From assembly GCA_963402885.1 (NCBI GenBank), contig OY727095.1, positions 811,001-875,000 of the forward strand: a stretch of DNA of 64,000 nucleotides. The letters are read 5' to 3'. Both the position numbers and the translations under genes were made by a program. This stretch comes from Antedon bifida. Its lineage: Eukaryota; Echinodermata; Crinoidea; Comatulida; Antedonidae. How positions within the stretch are numbered: the stretch's first letter is position 1; each line of letters starts with the position of its first letter. A model generated the notes under the pieces. It ran no database searches. It was given only the letters and a program-made list of their open reading frames with translations, and was not told the origin of the DNA. Of this stretch, positions 12,001 to 24,500 are shown in pieces.

Positions 12001-14401
12001 CTATTTATGTAGTTTTTTTCGATGTCTAAAAAAATTAAGGAGCGCTATTATTATATCGTGTTTAGGAGCGTGGAGAAGCGCCAGCACGATCGCGCTCCTT
12101 TTAAATGAAGGTCTGAATATAATATAGTATTTCTATTAAACTTTTTTTGTGTTTCCAAAATAAAAATTGATATTTTATATATTTGTGTTTGTTTTTCAGC
12201 TTGCCAAGACTTATGGAGTTCTGGTGAAAAATTGGAGAGAAAGAGCGACCTCCAGTCAGACTGAAGCCAGGAAAGTATTGGCTGAAATGCTCATTCCATC
12301 AGGTAATAAGATCTTTCTCAACTCTGTTGACCCACACAAACTGCCAACAGAGATCCTAATGTATTTGCTGTTTCTAGGAGTTCATAATGCTTCTCCTTTC
12401 CTATTTACATCCTTACCACCATTCAATCCAAAGAAAATAAGTGTGGAAAACCAAAGGAAAACTAATCCGTAAACCTAAAAAACTACCAAATCTAGACAAA
12501 AGAACCAGTACGTTTAACAGCAATTTAAGGTGCACAGACTGGCAAGTACATAATGCACAGGTGTTCTCAGTTATGTGAGCATCTAAGTAGACAATAAAGC
12601 AATCTAAGCAAAATATATTATTGAATTTGTAGAGTAGAAAAGCCTTCTTCGAGACTACCATATTCGGGACAGCACATTATATTTTAACACTAAAGGGCAA
12701 CCTCTATTTAGAGTGCACCCCTATTGAGTGACTAATAGGAGTTCTACTAGAATAACATTTATGCGTAATTTCCACAGGTGGAAGAACAAACTGCTTCAAC
12801 TTCATCGCTATGGTTACCGGAAGCAGTGCGAGGACAATTGGTAGGGTCAAACAACAAATGCAAGTAACGGGAGGTAATCGTGAACCTCCGCCACATGGCT
12901 TGAAGAAATACTGGGAGAAGAACCCATACCATAAGCAACCAAAGCTATCAACAAGAACCTGCTCAGAGCCTAATACTAATGCTGTTACTAGTAGTAGTAA
13001 TAGTGGTGGTAGTAGTAGCAGCAGGGCCACTCCTGCAGATGGTGGGCTGAACACAACTGAAACACTACCCAACACCAAAGAGATGTCACCGGTAAATTGC
13101 ATTTTTAAATATTTGGTAACATTCTACTACTAACAAAAAATAATTTCAACACTTACTCAAACCTACAAAAAAATAATGCATCTCTCCAGCATTTTAATTG
13201 TCCAAAATGTGAGTTGGTAAGCCATACCCTCAAATAATCACAGTATAAAACAAGCTTTTGGATAAGATAATTTACGGAGTACTTGCAAAAATCATTTTAC
13301 AGTTTTTGTGAAGCAATTCTTAACATAGATAATATCGTTTTTAATGTATAGGAAGAGTTGAAGCAACATCAATCAAATCTGGAGAAGATGCAGTCACATT
13401 TAGAAGAGAAACGACAGAGAATAGAACAGCAACAGCGTTTGGTGGAAGAGCAACTGAAAAAGCATAAACTAGCTGAACAACAGCGTAAGAAACAGCAAGA
13501 GCAATTGATAGAACAGCAGCTACAACAGCAGAAGCTTGCAGAGCAGAGGCAGAAAGAACAACAAAGACTAGCCCAGTTGGCTCAAGCTAACCCCACTGAT
13601 TCTCAAACATTTGAATGCAGCAAAATTGCTCAGCTTTTCTCGGAAATGCAGGGGCAATTTTTCGGGCAACAGTTGCAGCAGCAACTACTCACCAATCAAG
13701 CGACAGGGCAGGCAGCAGCACAGGCTATACAAAATGCAGCTGTTCTCAATGCAACACATCCTCCACCAAGTTACAATGTAGCAGTTGCTTTGAATTCAAC
13801 AAATGCAGCTGCACAACAAAGCAGTTCAACCGGTTCAAACCAGTCTCAACCGGCTCTGGTATTTCAAGCATCACATGTGTCTGTGCTGCAAAACTTGCTA
13901 CTTGGAAATACACCTGTACATTCACACCAGTTGCTAGGCATGCATAACCAACAACCACAATTGCAGCATAGTACATTATCACCAGCCAACCAACAGATAT
14001 TAGTGTCTCTAGCACAAAACTTTAGCAGCTTAAATTCGGAATTAAATGCCGACTCCAGCTTATCTGATCAAAGTTCGTCAGATACATCACACGACCAGTT
14101 AAACCTATCAGATGTGATGACGCAAGAAGGTAATGTTGAGCATCTGAGCAGACTTCCTGTCAATCAGTCCAAAGGTCACAGAGTTCATCAACTTGTAGGG
14201 GAATCGTCCAATCACGAGATAGCAATATTAGTACCAAACACAAACAATAATGGTTCACACTCAAGCACAGATCATAGTGGTACAGTGGAATCTCTGTTGT
14301 CGTCAGATGCATTGCAGATATTTAGTGAAAACAGTGAGAACATTATATTACAGTCAATACCAGTGTCAATCACCATGCCAACAATACCTTCATCTTCATG
14401 A
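9046..14401 (+). CDS. Uncharacterised nuclear-type protein with extended GATA-like zinc finger and Gln-rich coiled coil
   Basis: Ten exons: 9046-9079, 9482-9670, 9936-10085, 10175-10309, 10499-10570, 11140-11257, 11505-11772, 12200-12302, 12778-13091 and 13352-14401. They total 2,433 bases (810 residues) with consistent phases. Residues 38-67 are basic (LRRGGRVRKQR, then KKRGPK, an AT-hook-like core). Cys80/83 and Cys121/124 form C-X2-C-X37-C-X2-C; the second half, LILCNACGLLFNRQQKS, closely resembles a GATA finger, but the loop is twice the usual 17-18 residues. A Cys-rich segment follows (FKSRPCGCLQKYIYGD, residues 178-193). Exon 9 has a helix-turn-helix-like stretch (AMVTGSSARTIGRVKQQM), then a PPPHG motif and a Ser run. 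Exon 10 opens with a Gln/Glu/Lys coiled coil of about 80 residues and ends Ser/Asn/Gln-rich. I do not recognise the family; a DNA-binding regulator is an inference. Most introns are phase 1. Confidence 0.84.
11865..12122. mobile_element. Small inverted-repeat element (probable MITE)
   Basis: The ends are inverted copies: TATACAGACCTTTATTTA on the left and TAAATGAAGGTCTGAATATA on the right, with about 220 bp between them, including GC-rich short palindromes (GGAGCGTGGAGAAGCGCC near 12065). It lies in intron 7 of the GATA-like gene. No transposase is present; the call rests on the inverted ends alone. Confidence 0.55.
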
Positions 14402-14484
14402 CATCATCAGTAGTCAAGTGACATCATCAGCAGTTGTCAAGTGACATCATCAGTAGTCAAGTGACATCATCAGCAGTTGTCAAG
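14399..14484. repeat. Tandem repeat starting at the stop codon (43-bp higher-order unit, two copies)
   Basis: TGACATCATCAGTAGTCAAG (20 bp) alternates with a 23-bp version carrying CAGCAGTTG, giving two copies of a 43-bp block. The first TGA of the array is the stop codon of the GATA-like gene, so the repeat sits at the CDS/3' UTR junction. Confidence 0.9.
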
Positions 14485-14625
14485 TGATCATTTTCTATTA
14501 TGTAAAACTATATTTTGATGTAAAATTTTAATTTATTATAAAGTTCTTTGATAGTAAGATTGTGAGTATAGCTTTAATGAGTTGTAACCAACATTCCATA
14601 CATGATTAGAATCCAAATATTAATT

Positions 14626-14826
14626 ATCCATCCAGGGGCAGATCCAGCATTGTGTATAAATGGGGTACATTGCGACATGCGTCGCCCTCTAAATCCATCC
14701 AGAGGCAGATCCAGCATTGTGTATATGAGGGGAACATTGCGACATGCATCGCCCTCTTAATCCATCCAGAGGCAGATCCAGCATTGTGTATACAAGGGGT
14801 GCATTGCATCATGTGTCGCCCTCTAA
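14626..14826. repeat. 67-bp tandem repeat, three copies
   Basis: Copies start at 14626, 14693 and 14760, each beginning ATCCATCCAG and carrying GGCAGATCCAGCATTGTGTA and CATTGCGACATGC. They are open in more than one frame on both strands, which explains short ORFs here; no coding evidence is seen. Confidence 0.9.
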
Positions 14827-14988
14827 ATCCGCCCCAGCCATCATTAAAACGCTTTAGCATTGTTATTGTAGCACAGGCCAAATCTAGTACTGGATATTTG
14901 TCTGATACTGGACAAATAATGCTATACAAATATGGTAATTTGTTCAGTATCAAACAAACATGCCATGTTTGTTAGTGGTATATGTTGC

Positions 14989-15013
14989 ACCATAGAGATA
15001 ATATCTCTATGGT
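14989..15013. other. Perfect short hairpin
   Basis: ACCATAGAGATA, one central A, then TATCTCTATGGT: 12-bp perfect arms. It lies between the two convergent genes, where a cruciform or a 3'-end hairpin in either transcript is possible. Role unknown. Confidence 0.8.
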
Positions 15014-15045
15014 TGCATTAGTGGTTGATTATGGTTAGTTAGGTT

Positions 15046-15101
15046 TTCACAAGCGCCTTGAGCACTTAGTGGATATGTGCGGTATATAAATCTTATTATT
15101 A
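15046..15101 (+). mobile_element. SINE 3' tail fragment
   Basis: AAGCGCCTTGAGCACTTAG ... GTATATAAATCTTATTATTATG has the look of the 3' ends of metazoan tRNA-derived SINEs (a GCGC ... TATATAAATC box followed by an ATT microsatellite). The same kind of ending is seen in the fuller copy at 40915-41202. Confidence 0.6.
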
Positions 15102-15514
15102 TGTTAGTTGGTGGTGCATGCTTTATTACATTACAGTTTCCAAATATGTCTTTAATTTGATTAACAATGAACATAATCCTGCATGCATTCAAATAAGATT
15201 TATGAAAGGAAACTTGTTTAAATATAATATATGTGCCTTATATTGAAATTATACTGTAAATATTCGACAGACTCAACATTATTCTTTCTGAAACATGCAT
15301 TTTATTATCGCGCCAAACCCACTCAAAACATCTTGCTCACATTATTAACTTTGTATATAACCTAAATTATAGTTTAAATTATAGTTTATATTATGAAATA
15401 GTGATATGTATTTTTTTATTTTGTTGTTACTATTTAAAAACATAAAATACTATTTTATACGTAAAAAAGTTAAATTATGTTTGGAAATTAATTGTGCTTG
15501 GGTGAGTCTGTCAA

Positions 15515-18500
15515 TTATTCTTGTGCAGTTTTAATTCCGCCAAAAACTTCAGATGGGACAGATTGTTTCTCAATATTGACCTCGTCTACATCAGCTTCGC
15601 TCTCGTCATCATCGTCGCTATCAATTGCAATCTCTTCAGGATTGGCAGTCCTGACTGCCTCCTCCAGCTCTTCGTTGGTGGCCTTGTTGTCGCTCCTAAA
15701 GAACAAAAAATGATAGGAATATAGTTGCCTCTTCAGTTACAATAATTTCTGAATTGGTAATATTGAAGAATTTGTTTCCAATTCCAGATTACTTTATAAC
15801 TGTAATATTTAAATGTAAATTAGCTGCTTTGAATAACAGGTGTAATTGATATTAAAGTGTAGCTGAGAGGTCACAGTTCAGCATGTAAAAGTGAGGAGGT
15901 TCACAAACCAACCAAAGTGAGTCAATTAGTTGCTTGTTAAATTTGTGTAGATGTGCATAGCTTGTATGTAGTTAGGCATAACACTACACCTTTCTTTCTG
16001 TTTTTTTTTTAAATGTCTATATTCAAACTGGATTTGTGCAGTTAATATCAGGAACTTGTACAGATTGTCTAATTGTAATATGAGCCTTATGTTGAAATCC
16101 AGCCAAAAGCTCTATTGACCCAGCAATAATCTAATTTGATATTTACCATATCCCTGCCTTATTAATACAGTACTAATAACACATTTAGAAAGTGTATATA
16201 AAGGGAATTATACCTGACAAATAGGATATCCTTTTTGGTCTTTGGTTTATCAGCCTCTGCTTCAGCAGCCAATGCTTGTGCTCTCTGCTCCAAGATCTTC
16301 ATATCATCCAAACCACCTGAGCCTAGGTCAGACACTAAAACATAACAACAATAGCCTTAGTTAAAAAGGAAAGCTAAGTGGCTGATCCTTCAGTTTCTGC
16401 AAACTTGGTGGGTCATTTTATTTTGATTGTACAAGAACTTTTTATACTCATTATAGACAATTTTTACAGCCTGGCCGTATACAATTGTCCAATACTATAA
16501 TATTTTTCAATGTACTCTTTTTGATTGTACTCATTTTGACAGTCCAAATTCAAAACTATAATTCATACCAGCGTATATTCCTATGCTCGAGTAGAAATTG
16601 TTAATGCAATTCATGTACTCTGTAAACACACAGCCTAATTGTTACCAAGTTTTATACCTAGGCCCCCTGAGACCATACTATACACAGTAATAATTTTGAG
16701 ATAAAGCTCTGTCTACACTATCAAACTAGTTTGACAAAAAAGTGTTATGTGCCCAAATATGGTAGTGATATGCCCAAATATGGTAGTGATATGACATCAT
16801 CATGGGCACATCAGATTTTTTTGTCACATAAAGTTTTTAGACAAAGCTTAAGTTTTCTAGTATGATATAAGTTGATGCACAAAAGGTTTCTAGCAAGATG
16901 CAGGCAGTGTTTACCTGTGCCCGGTGTAAGTTGACTAGATGCAGACAACATCTGCGCTGACATGAAGTTGACCTGCGTGTTGTATGTGGCTTGTACACTA
17001 CGCTTGATACGCAACATCTCCCTCACGGTGTCCTCGTTACCGTGTTTGATTTCAAATTCTTTCCAAGTTTGCCAAAATGATGCGGTAGTCTGAAGAATAA
17101 TGAAGTTTATCAGTCTATATTTGTAAGTAAAATGAAGACCAGTACATATATATTGACAACTTAGCATCCAAAAAGAAGTAAATACATTTCTTTTAAACAA
17201 CAGGATTGTATATAAGAATCTAGTCATATAAGTATTTTAATATATTTTTTATCTTTTATTGATATTTTTAGAACAGTGGATGACTCTTTGAGCTGGATAT
17301 TATCAATTAATATAATTAATATTGGGTTTTATTAAACACCTTAATTGATAAAAAGTTATTTGAGATATAGAGTGTCTTTAAATGCACAGCATGAAATGAC
17401 AGCAATTTAAAGGATAGCAAATAATATTATATACAGCATCCCACAATTATACTCACCCTAGGGTCACACATCTGAGAGCAATGTGCATAGACTGCTCGTG
17501 CTCTATCAATCTCGCCCAGTTTGCGTTCTAAATCTGCATAGCGAATGCACATCTCTCTGGCTTGCTCATCCCCTAGTACTTCTATGGCCGTCTCGTACGT
17601 AGTTCTTGTATGTGTTACACCGTAGATCTCGGCTGCTCTTTTGATGTAAATATTGAACATCTAAAATCAAGAAAGTATATTAAAATTTATAAATAAAATT
17701 TCTTGATAAATATACAGACAAAACATCCTACAATTTTGTATGAATTAAATAGGTCTCAGTTCGGAGAGTTTATTATATCTAGTCTATAGCTATTAATATA
17801 CTGTTACAGGCAAGGGTACTTTACTTGGGTACCAACAAATCAAAGCTGCCTACCTCATACTGTTCTGTTGGTAACACTGCCTTGGTGGCTCTCTCATATA
17901 CTGCCATAGCATGCCTAGCCAATCCATAATTTTCTTCCAATTTTGCATACAGTAAGTACAATGCTACAGAAAGAACAATTCCAGTTTAAAAAGTTTTAGA
18001 ATACAGAAAAAAACTTGATCTAGTGGGAAAGGTGGATGGAAAAACATTGTTTAATAATTTATTATAAAAATGTTGGATAACCCCTCAGGTATATGTATAT
18101 ATATTTTTTTAAAGTGATAAACAAGGCATCATGTATGGTTCACTATCTTGTAACAAATTAATTAAACAAATACAAAATTAATTAAACAAACATGTGATTA
18201 CATTTGGCATATTTTGCTGGACATTCTTCTAGACACTGTTCAAATAAATCCCTTGCTCTTTCCAATTTTTTTCCTTCCTGAAATAAAAATCAAAATCCAC
18301 ATCAAAGAGTATTATATATTATAAATTTAAAAATGAAATAACAATTATATTGTTTTCATTCATTTGTGTAGATTTTTAATATCTATCTTTTCTCATTAAT
18401 ATATATTTTTTTTAAATTAATTAATAGGAAATTCCTAATGTACTAACTTTTTTTTTCTTTAAATTTATTTATACTGTCAATATTTATTTATTTTTTTTAA

Positions 18501-21500
18501 GGGTGCATATTAGCTTAAAGATCTGTGCTCTGCATAACACAGATCTTAAAATATGCATCCTCCATGTACATTATGTATAATGTGTTGTATGTGGAAAATA
18601 AACAACTGAATTAAAGCATGTTTTTTTAACATTTCATAAAAAGCTTAATATTTTGATCTATGTTTGTTCAGAACATGATATTGTGTATTATATTCTCACT
18701 CTAAAGTCACTTACATATCTCTGTATGAACTTTGTTAAGTAAGTATTCCAGATGTCATAAACGTTAGGCCACTTGAAGAGGGCAATACCCTTCTCATATC
18801 CTTTGAAAGCCTCCTCAAAGTAGTTATTCTCCTCTAGGAACATGCCGTAATTTATGATGATCTGTGGGGTAGCTATCCTAAGGTCAATGATGCGATCGTA
18901 AACTGACTTGGTGGACTGTACAATAACAAACAAATATTGTCAATATTTTAATAAAAGTTGCAATAGTATTTTGAAATTGCGAGATTAAAAAATTCTAGTT
19001 TGATAAATATCTTAAGATAACTTTTAAAGAAATTTTTGAGACTGATTATTTAAAACTTTTGTTTGAATATTTCACTTATTGCACGGCCATTCATTTCCTG
19101 TGGTCAGATTTATATTTTCAGTGCTTATTTTATTTGTAGACAAACTGAGAGTATTTTCTATATGAAGAATGTGTCACAAAAATTAGCTATTATATAGGAG
19201 TGGTAATAAAAATAATGTACCTAATTTATTTTTTATTTCATTTTACCTTAAATGTTCCGAAGGATTCCTCCAAATCAGCATACATAGACCAGACCTTTAA
19301 ACTCTTGTATAAACGATTCTGCACTGGTTCACTCTAAAAAATATGAAAATATAGTTAATTTGTTAGTTTTTGTCATTTAAATTTGTTATTCTGCTACTAA
19401 GTGTACGTTCTAATGTATGACAAAGAGGATGTTAAAGAGTCACTATCCAATCAAAATTTGAACTATACTATAAAAATCCCAGTGGTCTAATGGTTAGGAC
19501 ATCTGCTTATCAAGTAGAAGGTTCTGGGTTCAAATCTCGGTTTGGGAAGCTCTTTCTCGTTTTCAGTTTATAAATAAATTTCAAGAATATCCCTACACAG
19601 TTTAGAGTTTCTTTATGTCTGTGAATTATATATTTTAACATTATTAAATACCTTATCATAATAGGCTGCTTTTCTGCCTGGCAGGGCTGTTGCTCTCTGC
19701 ATTAATTTCAAAGCCTCCTTGTAATTCCTATTTTTAAATAACAAAGTCGATTAATCAGCATTTAATCAAGAGTTTATTAGGAGTTGTATTTACTATTTCA
19801 TGTCACTAATCTGAATGCTACATTAATTTATTTCTTATTTATTATTCAAAGCTTATCCAATTCAATAATGTAAAGTTATTTTTGTGTCCTTATAGGAGGA
19901 AGCAAAGACAAATCGTTAGGAACAAAAAAGATGTGTTTGCTAAAAATAATGAAGATCAATGTTTGACCTATCGTTTGAAAGGTCAGTGCTATTATCTAAA
20001 TGTTAAATGCACAACATTGTCTGTTGTTTTCGTCTTCTTGTTGTTTCTGTGTGTTTTTATATATATATATTTATATTGTATCTTTTAAGACATCATGTCA
20101 TTGGCCTTTGGCTGTTGGATGTGAATTAAAGAATTAAAGAACAAAAAAACACAACTGGATGTTTCTCACAGTATTTATGTGGCTTGTAAAATGCCTGTAA
20201 ATAATTGAATCAGATTGCAAATTGGTGTAAATTTTAGCTTGGTTGCATGTAACTAGTTTTTAGTGGGCCTCCTATCACAAGCCCCTTGGGGTTTCTTGGA
20301 GGTCCCTTTCATCGTTTAAAATATGTTTTACTCCTTGCCTTGCTTGTTTTTGTTTGTTTATGAGATGAATAAAGGGATTTATGTTATGTTATGTCATATA
20401 ATGTTGCCAGTCTTTAAACTCTGCTAATAAGTGATATGGGCAAATTTTGTAGTTTTAAGGAGTTTTTAAAAGTGTACCACAACTTACTCATGTCTTATTT
20501 CCATCTCTGCTCTTTCACACCAGATGGCTGCCAGGTCATCGACCTTTACATACTCGACCTTGGTTCCCTTCTCAAAAATAACCCGGGCCTGATTAATAGA
20601 AAAGAAGAAAAGTAAATTGAATGTCCAGTCTTCTGGTTTTAATATTCTAGTTACAATAAAAATAGTGCAGGGATAAGAGCTAAAATAACTAGAATTCTGA
20701 AGGAAAAATGGATTTGAACTATGACCTTGAGTAAAAAAGTAATATTCACAATTCGTTGTCAGGAATTTAAACTGTTGATTCTATAATTTATATTATGACA
20801 ATTTTCTAGCCTTGAAAAACCTAAAAAATATTTGTTTTGAATAATTGAAAATCAATTTTTTTTAAAATAATATCTCAAGGCATTACATTACATTGGATTT
20901 GTAAAATATTAATCAAAATGTCTTTTTCTAGGAACTAAAACAAAATAGGCGAAATTTGTATCAAAAGCAATTATAGAAACAATCAATTCTAAAAATAGGT
21001 GAATACACTTTTACAGTACCTCAGCAAGTTGATTGTGGCTTTCATAGAACTTTGCAAATTCAATCCAGAGTGTGTGTAGCTTACCAGTGGCTAGGTTGGG
21101 CTGAACAGTCTGTACTGCCTCAGTGAATGTATTAATAACCTAGGTTTGAAAGGGAAACATTTCATTTTTATTTTATGTCTTTAGGCATTATTTAAATAAT
21201 TTTAGGTACCATCATCTATAGTAAACAATGGCCATTTCAAGTGTTTTACAGAAAAAAATAGTTCAATTTAAGACAGTTCAATTTAAATTGCAATCTCAAT
21301 AGCATTTGTGTGAAACTATTATTTATTTATTTTATTTTTTATTTATTTATTCAACTTCTCACTAATTCTGTTAATGAAGGATCTGGACCAACAGGTGGTA
21401 AACACCTCTATAAAACGGTCCAGTCCCAATTGCACAGTGGCTGTGTTTTGTGTGGACTAGTACACCGGGGTAACCCTACTCGTCTCAAAAGATGTACTAG

Positions 21501-24500
21501 GTTCTTTAAAGTGCACATGAGCTATGTGTACACTGGACCTACAGTTTATATTTCAAAGCCTTTTGGGCATAAAGCTATTGCAAATCATACTTTATGGTAT
21601 GATTGGTAGATTGTACTTTAATACAACAAACTGAATTAAAACACACTCACTTCTCTTGGCTTGCCTTCATACAATTTAACTCGCTTATGCCATTCATGAA
21701 CATTATGTGGATTTTGCCGCAACAAGACACTATTCAACAGTAGAGGGCGCCTTTCCATTAGGTACTCGTATCGCTCTAGCCTTAAGTCCAGGTCAATATC
21801 ATCTAGATTGAAACATTTAAAAAGTTTCAAGATAAAATAGATAGCAATACAATAATCATATTTAACCATAAATCTATCAAATGTTATATTCATAATGACA
21901 ATATTAATAATAATATTTACCTTCTTCTGTTGGTCCCAAATCAGAAGTAGTCTCCATCCTGGCACTAATCATGCCTTCTTCAAATTGTGCATAAGCATCA
22001 AACACCTGCATGGAGACCAACAACACACAGTTGAATGTTGAAGCAAAAACATTAATGCAAATAACAGTAACAATAATTAAGAAGTTGAAAATACCTGTGT
22101 AAAATCACGAACAGTTGTGACGGTCAGAATAGCTTCTTCATAAATATCACGTGCCTACAAATAAAAGTAATAGTAACAAATAATTTAAAATGATTGAACA
22201 CAAAATAATACAATTGAGGACTGGTACCTTTCCAGCATACCATGTTGAGAGTGGTCTAATGGTTGGCAAACATTTCAAGAGGAAGAGTCCAAGTTAAAAT
22301 TTTAACTCAATTATTTTATGATATATATATTATATATATATTTAAAACTTGATGCGGAAATCTGTGTATTAGTGTGAAAGGTTGAACCAACTCTGGCCAA
22401 AAATACATATTCAATATCTTAAATTCTAAACAGCCTATTTTGAGAACTAATATGCGATTAGTTTTCAGCTCAAGTACTTTAGCCAAATAATTTGAATTAC
22501 TTTTTCAAAGTGTCCACTTCTAATGTAATAATCGGCAAGCGAACACCAGAGTTGACCTCGTTCATCGGTGAAGCGCTTGATTCCCTGGCGGATGATGGGG
22601 TCAACCTTCAAAGACTTGACCTTTGTAGGATTCTTACATATTAGATCACATAGATCATGCCATAGCTGAAAATACAAACAGTATAAATGTTAAGAAATGT
22701 TCATAACTCTTTCTAATATTGAAAATACAAAATAGTTTTTAGAAGAAATATTACACTTGAATGTTGCATATTCTGAGCTGTCATCAATTACATATTTTTG
22801 CACTCCGGACTTTAAATTAATGGTGCTTATACCTAATTTCCACACACATTTCATTCAAAAATAAAGGGTTGGCTTATATCTAAGGGTGGGCTTATATCTA
22901 AGGGTTGGCTTATATCTAAGGGTGGGCTTATACCTAAGGGTTGGCTTATACCTAAGGGTGGGCTTATACCTAAGGATGGGCTTATATCTAAGGGTGGGCT
23001 TATACCTAAGGGTGGGCTTATACCTAAGGATGGGGTTATATCTAAGGGTGGGGTTATATCTAAGGGTGTTCAATAGGGTGTCTGTACCTGATGATTGGAC
23101 TTTCCTTTCTTGGATATAAACTTCTCGTCATTAACTACTCCAGCCAACCTAACTGCCGCTTCATCCAGTCGATCTATTGATATCAAATAACCAATGTACT
23201 GTTCTGCATCTTCTGGAGACAGCTATAAAAGACACACAGATTGATGAGAAGACACGATATAAAGTCAGTTTCTTTAAAGGTGAAAAAGTGAAGCCAGTGC
23301 TCATAGTGTTGGAACAAGCTTTATATTCTAAAGCTCTGTTTACACTATTAAACTAGTTATGACAAAAAAGTTTTATGTGCCCAAATATGGTAGTGATATG
23401 ACATCATCATGTTTGATAGTGTGGACAGGACTTTATTGTGAATACCACTAGTTTGCTAAAATACCTGCAGGAAACGTCTGTACACTCTCACAGCCGTCTC
23501 ATACAAAGGATGCGCAACAATGAACTTAATATACAACGGCCAGATTCGTTTATGCTGTGTGATGGGCAGCGCCCTCAACGCTCTGTCAAATGTTCGTCTG
23601 GTTCGGATGACCTTGCATTGGTCCATCAAGAACTGGCAATAATCCAACCAAATGCGAGGCATCTGAAACAGATATAATTTTTTTAAATATAGCATAGGAT
23701 CCAGAGACGTGGTAATTTGTTTTCACAGGACAGATAAATAGTAACACAGGTTACTTAACACAAACAAATTCTTGAAAGAAGTGGAGTGGAGATTTGAGTT
23801 AAACATGCAGTGACCTCCACAACTCCACACGAAAGACATACACTCTCACTTTGTCTTCAAATTATTTAAATCTTAAAATTCACATGAAATTCTTTTCCAC
23901 AGTATTATTCATTGTTTATTTTTCATACCTTATGCATAAAAACCAATCCTCTCTCAAATGCATTGTTGACGTCTTCGTAGGCTGGATCAGTTATACAGCG
24001 CCCTTTTATCTGCTTCCGGCGAACTTTCAAGTAGTTGTACCATAACTTGTAACTGGAATAAAAAAGGGATAATTATTAGGGATGATTATTTAGTCTACAC
24101 TATGTTAAAATATGGCAAATAATTTCTTTTCATATTTATCATAAAAATATCCAATTGAAAAAAATGAAAATTGCGTTAAACATTGTCCCCCTGAACAATT
24201 TTTTTTCCACATTTTTTTGTTGAATATGCCATTTTAATGTCACATTATAGTTATTCAGTTTGACCATAAATTGGATCAGAAAAAAAAAATTATTTATCAG
24301 AAAAAAAAAGTAATTCAAAGCAAAAACAATATTCAAATTGGCTGCCAGCCAATGCTTTATTTTGTCTATTTTTGTATTGTCTACAAAATGGCAAAGTCTG
24401 ATTTTATTAATCTTCATTTTCCATGTTTTTAGGGGACAATACATCTTTAAATTATTCACCTTCCAGGTAATCCCTTTAGAGCACGTTCATAGATTAGATT

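Larger units (their letters stand above)
14402..15514. other. Convergent spacer between the GATA-like gene and XAB2
   Basis: About 1.1 kb holding the two 3' UTRs. It contains the stop-codon repeat, a 3 x 67-bp tandem repeat, a 12-bp-arm hairpin and a SINE 3' tail. The stretch 15110-15514 is AT-rich with no further structure that I can support. Confidence 0.6.

Noticed and set aside
12167-12472. 101-residue ORF extending past the exon at 12200-12302
   Set aside because: Only the exon part fits the gene; the extension is read-through of the intron after a good GTAATA donor at 12303.
13615-14015. Cys-rich alternative frames over the Gln-rich exon
   Set aside because: Shadows of CAG/GCA-rich codons of the real frame, which continues in phase from nine upstream exons.
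19477-19547. A functional tRNA-Asp gene
   Set aside because: Anticodon would be ATC, the T stem has a mismatch, and related heads occur with SINE-like tails elsewhere.
19882-20088. 68-residue plus-strand ORF
   Set aside because: Ends in a low-complexity hydrophobic run over TATATA repeats inside an XAB2 intron; no splice partners or family match.
22248-22310. tRNA-like sequence
   Set aside because: The A box GTGGTCTAATGG is clear but the B-box region (GTCCAAGTTAAAAT) is too decayed to list as a feature on its own; mentioned as a family relative.
22855-23119. Hexapeptide-repeat ORFs (LRYKPT / GLYLRV)
   Set aside because: Explained by the 18-bp minisatellite, which is in an intron of XAB2 between exons with consistent phases.
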